64,000 nt of DNA from Desulfocicer sp963675955 (GTDB taxonomy: Bacteria > Desulfobacterota > Desulfobacteria > Desulfobacterales > Desulfobacteraceae): assembly GCA_963675955.2 (NCBI GenBank), contig CAXXVR010000007.1, positions 62,001-126,000 on the forward strand, given 5' to 3'. The notes beneath the pieces are model-generated. The model made no database searches. It saw only the letters and a program-made list of their open reading frames with translations, and was not told the origin of the DNA. Of this stretch, positions 59,401 through 64,000 are shown one piece after another (the stretch's first letter is position 1; each line of letters begins with the position of its first letter). The position numbers were made by a program, and so were the translations under genes.

Positions 59401-59861
59401 ATTCTTCGGTAACTTCAAATAATTTATCCTTGTCACTGTTTAAGTTTAAAATTTTTATACGGAGTCGTTCGAATTATGTTTAGATTTTATCCTTTAATTA
59501 TTAAATGATTAAAAAAAATTATTAACAATAAACAGGTGGATTGATTTTTCAAAAATTGTATAGAATTCATCTTCTTCTTCAATGGTCATTGTATCAAGCT
59601 ATGTACAGAACCGCCTAAAACAAAATAATATAAATTAATTAACTTATAACTTACTTGAGTTTATCATTCTAAGTATAAACTAAATTTAAGTACTTAAGCT
59701 AATCTAAAAAGTATTTGATGTTTTATATTTTGCTTAGATCAGCAAGTGTACAGTTAAAATTGCCTGAAATCTCTTAATGATTGACTGCTTTTTATAGTAT
59801 TTAGTAAAATTCGCTTATTTCTTAAGATAAATGCTGTTATCCTTCCATTTTCTTATGTTTT
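56459..59861. repeat. direct repeat B, 3.4 kb, contains PDE copy B
   Basis: Partner of 47157-50559, same orientation, offset 9302 bp, no length difference found. Exons and introns are equally conserved. Flanks are unrelated on both sides. Confidence 0.93.
56462..59848 (-). CDS. GAF-domain cyclic-nucleotide phosphodiesterase, copy B
   Basis: Nearly identical copy of the gene at 47160-50546 with the same start, stop, intron positions and catalytic motifs (YHNWDHAF, ICHDVDHTGR, CLRYNDESV). The few differences from copy A include substitutions near 56822, 56869, 57633-57642, 58771, 59285 and 59577, and a cluster near 59790-59815. I found none that breaks the frame, so both copies look functional. 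The upstream region differs entirely from that of copy A, so the two genes are probably expressed from different promoters. Confidence 0.85.
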
Positions 59862-60218
59862 ACTTATTATTTTCTCTATATGTTTTATTATTATTAAAAA
59901 ACTTAAACTAAATTGTTTTATTTTTTTATAAAAAACTTTTTCAATCATATGTTTCAATGTAAAAATATATAAATTACACTTATTTTATTTCAGAGTAACT
60001 CATCCATATTATAAATACAAATTTAAAAATTTTGGAAAAGAAACCTCCAAGATATCACTTATACTCCTCGTGCAATATTACTAAAACTTTTTGAGTCTTT
60101 TTTTTTTGAAAATAAAAAACTAAAACAATTTTTAAAAATAAATTATTTTTTCCTTTTTTTTCACATAAAACTTATTTACACATTAAGTTTTTTTTTTAAA
60201 AAAATTAAAACAAATATA
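59862..60218. other. A+T-rich intergenic spacer
   Basis: About 350 bp between the divergent PDE copy B and the WD40 gene. It must contain both promoters. No motif recognised. Confidence 0.5.
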
Positions 60219-62065
60219 ATGGAAAATATCTCTTAAATTAATTGTCAATGCACGCAAAATAAAATATCTTCAGTAAATTTTAAGCACTTGGTTCTTTATT
60301 AATTTGAGAAATTAGTTTTTAGTTTCATATCTTAAATAAAAAAGATTACAACGATAGAGTAAATGAATTAATTATTGAAAACATAAACGAAACTTGAAAT
60401 AGCAAGTAATAGATCAATGAAACATCGTAAGAGAGTTGTCTGTTTGCACTCGAGATCAACAAGAATTCTAATTATTATGCAACTTCAACAGGTAATAAAT
60501 TTAGTATTTTATGGAATTAAAACAGAGCAATATGATATTTAGATTTGAAATTTGAATAACTTCAAATAAGAACATAAATTGAATGGCCATTCAGAAATCG
60601 TAACCTATTTAGTAAAAATTGAATTAATGTTTAAAAATTCTTAAAAGGAATGATTTAAAACTCCAACCTTTGAAAACGATTTCATATCTTGCTCCTTAGA
60701 TAAAACAATTAAAATTTGAAAAGACTTTAAATGTGTAGCTAGGTAATCTAAGACTTATAATATAGGTTTTTTAGTTTAATAGATCATTAAGACTGAATTC
60801 GGTGCATTTCTCTTTCATTTGATGATAGATTCTTAGTTTCAGGTTGCGTTAGTAATTTGCTTATGCTCTGAGATATTCCAACTTAAAAGCCACTTTCATT
60901 AATAAAGCCATGTAATAAAGGGATGACCAAGCTAAACTCTAATTAAGAAGTTATGAACACAATTAATGCATTGGGATGAATGTCAAATGATTATGTATTT
61001 GTGGCTGGTACAAGAGATGGAATGGTAAGGATTTTTGATTCTAGATATTCAGTAAAATGTGTTAATGAAGTTATATTTTGTTTGCAAATAAATTTAAAAT
61101 TAGTTTGTTGCACATTAAGGGAAAATGAACTCAGTAAATTTCTTTTAGGATGATATCAGGATGCTTACAGCTGGAAGGGATAATTCTATAAAACTTTGGG
61201 ATATAAGAAAAATTTAAGTTGAATTTTTTATGTAATTGATTTTAAATTAGCCATTGAATGAAACAACATCCCCCATTTTACAATATGATAAACATAAATG
61301 TCAAGGGTATAACATTGGGGCGAGCTTATTAGGATAAGAAAAGTATATTATCACTGGATCTGAGAAAAATAAAGTTCTTATTTTTTTAATTTTTATCTTG
61401 CTTAGATTTATATTTATGATGTATTGAGTGGAGATTTGAAGAATAGTTTCTAAACCAAAACTAAAATTAATCATTTAGTCAAAACTTTTCCCTTACCTTA
61501 CAACCAATTTTCTTTTTTGTGTTCAGGACTTTCATCAAATATCGTTTCCCTTTATGAGCCATCCTATAAAAAACCAAAAACTGAAGTATAATTAAAATAA
61601 ATACCATACTTATTAGGAAATAAATGAAGATACTTTATCAGATAGTATGACATAACAACACCTCTCAGTAAACACTTAAATGATTTGATATAAATTATAA
61701 AGATTTTGGAGGATGTGATGTAAGAATACGGAGATGTGATTTTAAAAATATTTCATAAAAATAATTTTACTTACTCATAATAAATGACTTTAGAAAGCTT
61801 AATTAATTTAGGGCTTGAAGAAGATGAAGAAAGCTAATTTGCTTTAGAACAGGTTTTTTTACAAAGCATAATATTGAAAAAAAGTTTTAAACGAAATTAG
61901 TTTAAAAGATTTCCCAAATTATAGAAATTTCAGATTAAACTAATTCAGGAATGCAAAAGAAATAAAAAAAAGAAAAGATTCCAATATAAGCTTTAATTAA
62001 CGTAAAATAATCTTGTAAGGTGTGTTACTATTATAAAAGACTACTTGCATAAAAAAAAATGTTGA
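60219..62065 (+). CDS. WD40-repeat protein
   Basis: Beta-propeller protein. The start MENISQINCQCTQNKISS leads into repeats such as FENDFISCSLDKTIKIWKDF (with shift at an intron), CISLSFDDRFLVSGCVSNLL-MLWDI, ALG-W-MSNDYVFVAGTRDGM, VRIFDSRYS, DDIRMLTAGRDNSIKLWDIR, IITGSENKIYIYDVLSGDLK and LCSGLSSNIVSLYEPS. The -W- is a TGA at 60977-60979. A helical, Gln/Lys-rich C-terminal region follows (ESLINLGLEEDEESQFALEQ, then SFKRNQFKRF) and ends DYLHKKKC with TGA at 62063-62065. Repeat spacing has a loose likeness to ERCC8/CSA, but not enough for a name. Confidence 0.75.
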
Positions 62066-62166
62066 AATTTGTGTGAAGTTAAGCTCACTATTTGTTTTTA
62101 TGTAGTTTTATTTTTTGTTTTTCAAAATATAAACTAATTAATTTGTTTAATAATTTGGTTTAAAAA

Positions 62167-63789
62167 TCAAAAGCAATCCCATAAATTTAATGTGCAATAT
62201 TCACAAGTAAATGGCGCATTTCTTATTCCCCACTTCAATAATCTTCTTTCCATATGTGCAAGCCTTTATAATTTTTCCTTCCGTGCACTCTAATTCTCGG
62301 GTTCTGGATTCCACATCATTTCACTCCACACTGTTCCTCGTATCCATGCGTTTTCTTATAAATGCCCAGAACTTGCATATTCAAATAAAAGTAAACTACC
62401 AAGACAATTTTTCTAAGGATCGCATTTCATTTTATTGTCAAAAGATGACCAAGGAGGAATACTTGATGAACTGTATTAATTGCTAAGTAAGGGTGAAATT
62501 CCATGATGAAGGCCTAATCCAAGATCCATTACTATAGTTGGCTAGCTAAAGGGCTAGTTGGATCCAGAGAAATGCCCATATGAATTTAAAAAAACACTAT
62601 TTACTAATGTATCTGTTTGATTTTCTTTATCCCCATCAATATAGACAAAACATTTCCTTTTTGGATCTATTTCTTTTAACATATTGCAAAGCAAATTTCG
62701 TCCTTAAAACACGTCACCTTTTTGACAAGAACGAGAATTCATTTAGCCACCTACATAAATTAATTCTGACTAAAATAATTTCACAAATTTATTTAAAATA
62801 TTTGTAAGTAGATCTTTGGTTTCATTACTTTCAAGATTGAGATCTCCTGTTTATTTATTAGTTGGATCAGTACAGAGACTTTGAGCACCTAAAAGAGAAC
62901 TAGCCCATTGCATATTCGCTTAGCTTTCTGTACCTGGAATCAATTACACTCCTCTAGTATAAGCATACAAATAAAGTTCCATTAATTAGACATCAGAATA
63001 TGTTTCATAAGGCTGCTAGTCTGTTTTATTTGAAAGCTTGAGTCTAATTGCTTGATTACCAGCTAATTTTAAAACTAATATATTAAGCTTTTGGAACATC
63101 ATTGCATCAATAAATTCTTTTAATTCTTCTATAGCAATAAATGAATTCACACAATCTATCATAAAGCCACGCTACGAAAATTTCGGGTAATCTTCAATTT
63201 CAATAGGTAAATTCTGGAGTTAATAAGTGTTGTTATTTTCAATAAAGTTAATGCATTAAAATAAAGTTGAAAATCCACGAAGAAATCCAGCGAATCCTGC
63301 AGAATTTATCACAGCATTTCCATTAATATCCATAGATAAATTATAATTTTCTGTTATAAAATCAGTAATGTTTGTAATGTTAATTCCTATTGAAAGTCCT
63401 CCTGTTTTCATAGGTATTGGATCTACTATTGGTTATTCATTATGGATTTATTTAAAAAGATTTTTCCCAAAATCTTTCACTTAATTCATTTAATCAACTT
63501 TCTCTTAATTTTATAATGCATTCCTAAATGACTTTCGATAATAAAGATCATAAATTGAATTAATTTTTTTGATGAGTCTTGAATTATCACTATGTTATAA
63601 AAGATTATAATTCACTTTAGTAACATCTAATAATATATTATCTGAGACATTAAATTCGGCCATTTTTACCTTTTATGGTTCTGGCCATAAATGCAAACTA
63701 AATTAAGCACGCTTGTCTTCTTATTAGCAATTAATAATAACAAGTAATAAGGCGAGAATAATGAAGCAAAATTCTGAATTTATTTTCAT
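62167..63789 (-). CDS. GH20 beta-hexosaminidase homolog lacking the catalytic Asp-Glu pair
   Basis: Secreted or lysosomal protein. The signal peptide MKINSEFCFIILALLLVIIN is followed by an N-terminal domain (AQFSLHLWPEPQKVKMAEFN) and the GH20 barrel: YPKFSQRGFMIDCVNSFIAI, EELKEFIDAMMFQKLNILVL, KLAGNQAIRLKLSNKTDQQP, YSDVQLMELYLYAYTRGVQL, IPGTESQANMQWASSLLGAQ and SELIYVGGQMNSRSCQKG. The C-terminus fits the family (IRGTVWSEMMWNPEPENQSA, LAHMERRLLKWGIRNAPFTC), ending LNLWDCF, TGA 62169-62167. In active enzymes the strand reads HLGGDEV with Asp-Glu as catalytic pair; here it is YVGGQMN. HWHLVDDQ has become VLKLAGNQ. The substrate Arg in QRGF is kept. Probably a non-catalytic sugar-binding descendant. 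Confidence 0.83.
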
Positions 63790-64000
63790 TGATTATTTTA
63801 GATATTAATTTAAATAAATATTTCAATAATAACAAAATTAAAATATTATTTTGACATTATTGGAAAATAAATTTAACTTTAATGACAACTCCACACTGCT
63901 TTTGTAGAACTCTTGTGAAATCATTTGATGAATTCTTAGATTTATTGATATTTTCGTAAAATTTGTCAGAATTTATGATGGTTAAAACAGAATGAAATTA
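63790..64000. other. A+T-rich right edge of window
   Basis: Upstream region of the GH20-like gene. An ATG at about 63976 starts a short plus-strand frame (MMVKTE) that runs off the window; it cannot be judged. Confidence 0.4.

Noticed and set aside
62211..62486. Plus-strand 91-aa open frame
   Set aside because: Antisense of the GH20-like C-terminus, which matches the family on the minus strand.
1..64000. Mass pseudogenisation or assembly indels as the cause of many in-frame stops
   Set aside because: TAA/TAG match conserved Gln and TGA match conserved Trp across many unrelated genes, and frames close exactly once short introns are removed (TOG, eS27, 32253-32822).
1..64000. tRNA genes, rRNA, CRISPR arrays, IS elements, telomeric repeats
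   Set aside because: I looked on both strands and saw no cloverleaf with the usual A/B boxes, no spaced direct-repeat array, no transposase motif and no C4A4-type telomere run. A tRNAscan-SE run could still find a divergent tRNA.

Overview
The window is somatic-type DNA of a ciliate, most likely a karyorelict (Loxodes-like). It is very A+T-rich. Genes are packed tightly on both strands, and introns are tiny (31-43 nt in the cases I solved, GT...AG). TAA and TAG read as glutamine throughout. TGA has two roles. It is the only terminal stop I found, and it also occurs in frame where the protein family has a conserved tryptophan: CDKL kinase 'VDMW', BBS4 'MWNNVGM', the HMG-box Trp, the CHFR RING Trp and several TBC-domain Trp. 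UAR=Gln with dual-use UGA matches the published karyorelict nuclear code (NCBI code 27). Assignment to a species is inference.

Layout. 0-9.5 kb: a partial 3' end, a TOG/CLASP-domain protein, an unrecognised Cys-rich secreted protein (-), a CEP164-like protein (-) and an STPGR/SHIPPO protein. 9.7-23.6 kb: two paralogous secreted proteins with an unusual CAP-collagen-fibrinogen architecture bracket a kelch protein (-), BBS4, a protein kinase (-), a band-7/SPFH membrane protein, a CID/RPR protein and a CDPK. 23.7-34.4 kb: an intact CHFR ortholog (FHA-RING-Cys-rich, -), a second kinase (-), a small ORF, an unknown protein (-), two coiled-coil proteins (-) and a small acidic protein. 34.6-46.9 kb: a malate-dehydrogenase homolog without the catalytic His, a CDKL kinase, ribosomal protein eS27, a FOP/CEP43 homolog (-), an Asn/Gln-rich protein, a TBC1D13-like RabGAP, a UBA-like protein (-), an HMG-box/histone-fold fusion and a ULK-like kinase. 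47.2-59.9 kb: two nearly identical GAF-phosphodiesterase genes (-) whose 3.4-kb identity begins and ends almost exactly at the coding sequence. They flank two U1-snRNA-like elements, a PP2C phosphatase, an RRM protein and an unknown protein. 60.2-63.8 kb: a WD40 protein and a GH20 hexosaminidase homolog whose catalytic Asp-Glu pair is gone (-).

Many genes serve cilia and basal bodies (TOG, CEP164, STPGR, BBS4, CDKL, FOP) or signalling (five kinases, PP2C, two PDEs), as expected of a free-living ciliate. There is no operon logic. The most novel items are the CAP-collagen-fibrinogen pair, the dual-use UGA, the CDS-bounded PDE duplication, the HMG/histone-fold fusion and two apparent pseudoenzymes. 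I translated by eye, so exon boundaries not given explicitly are approximate.
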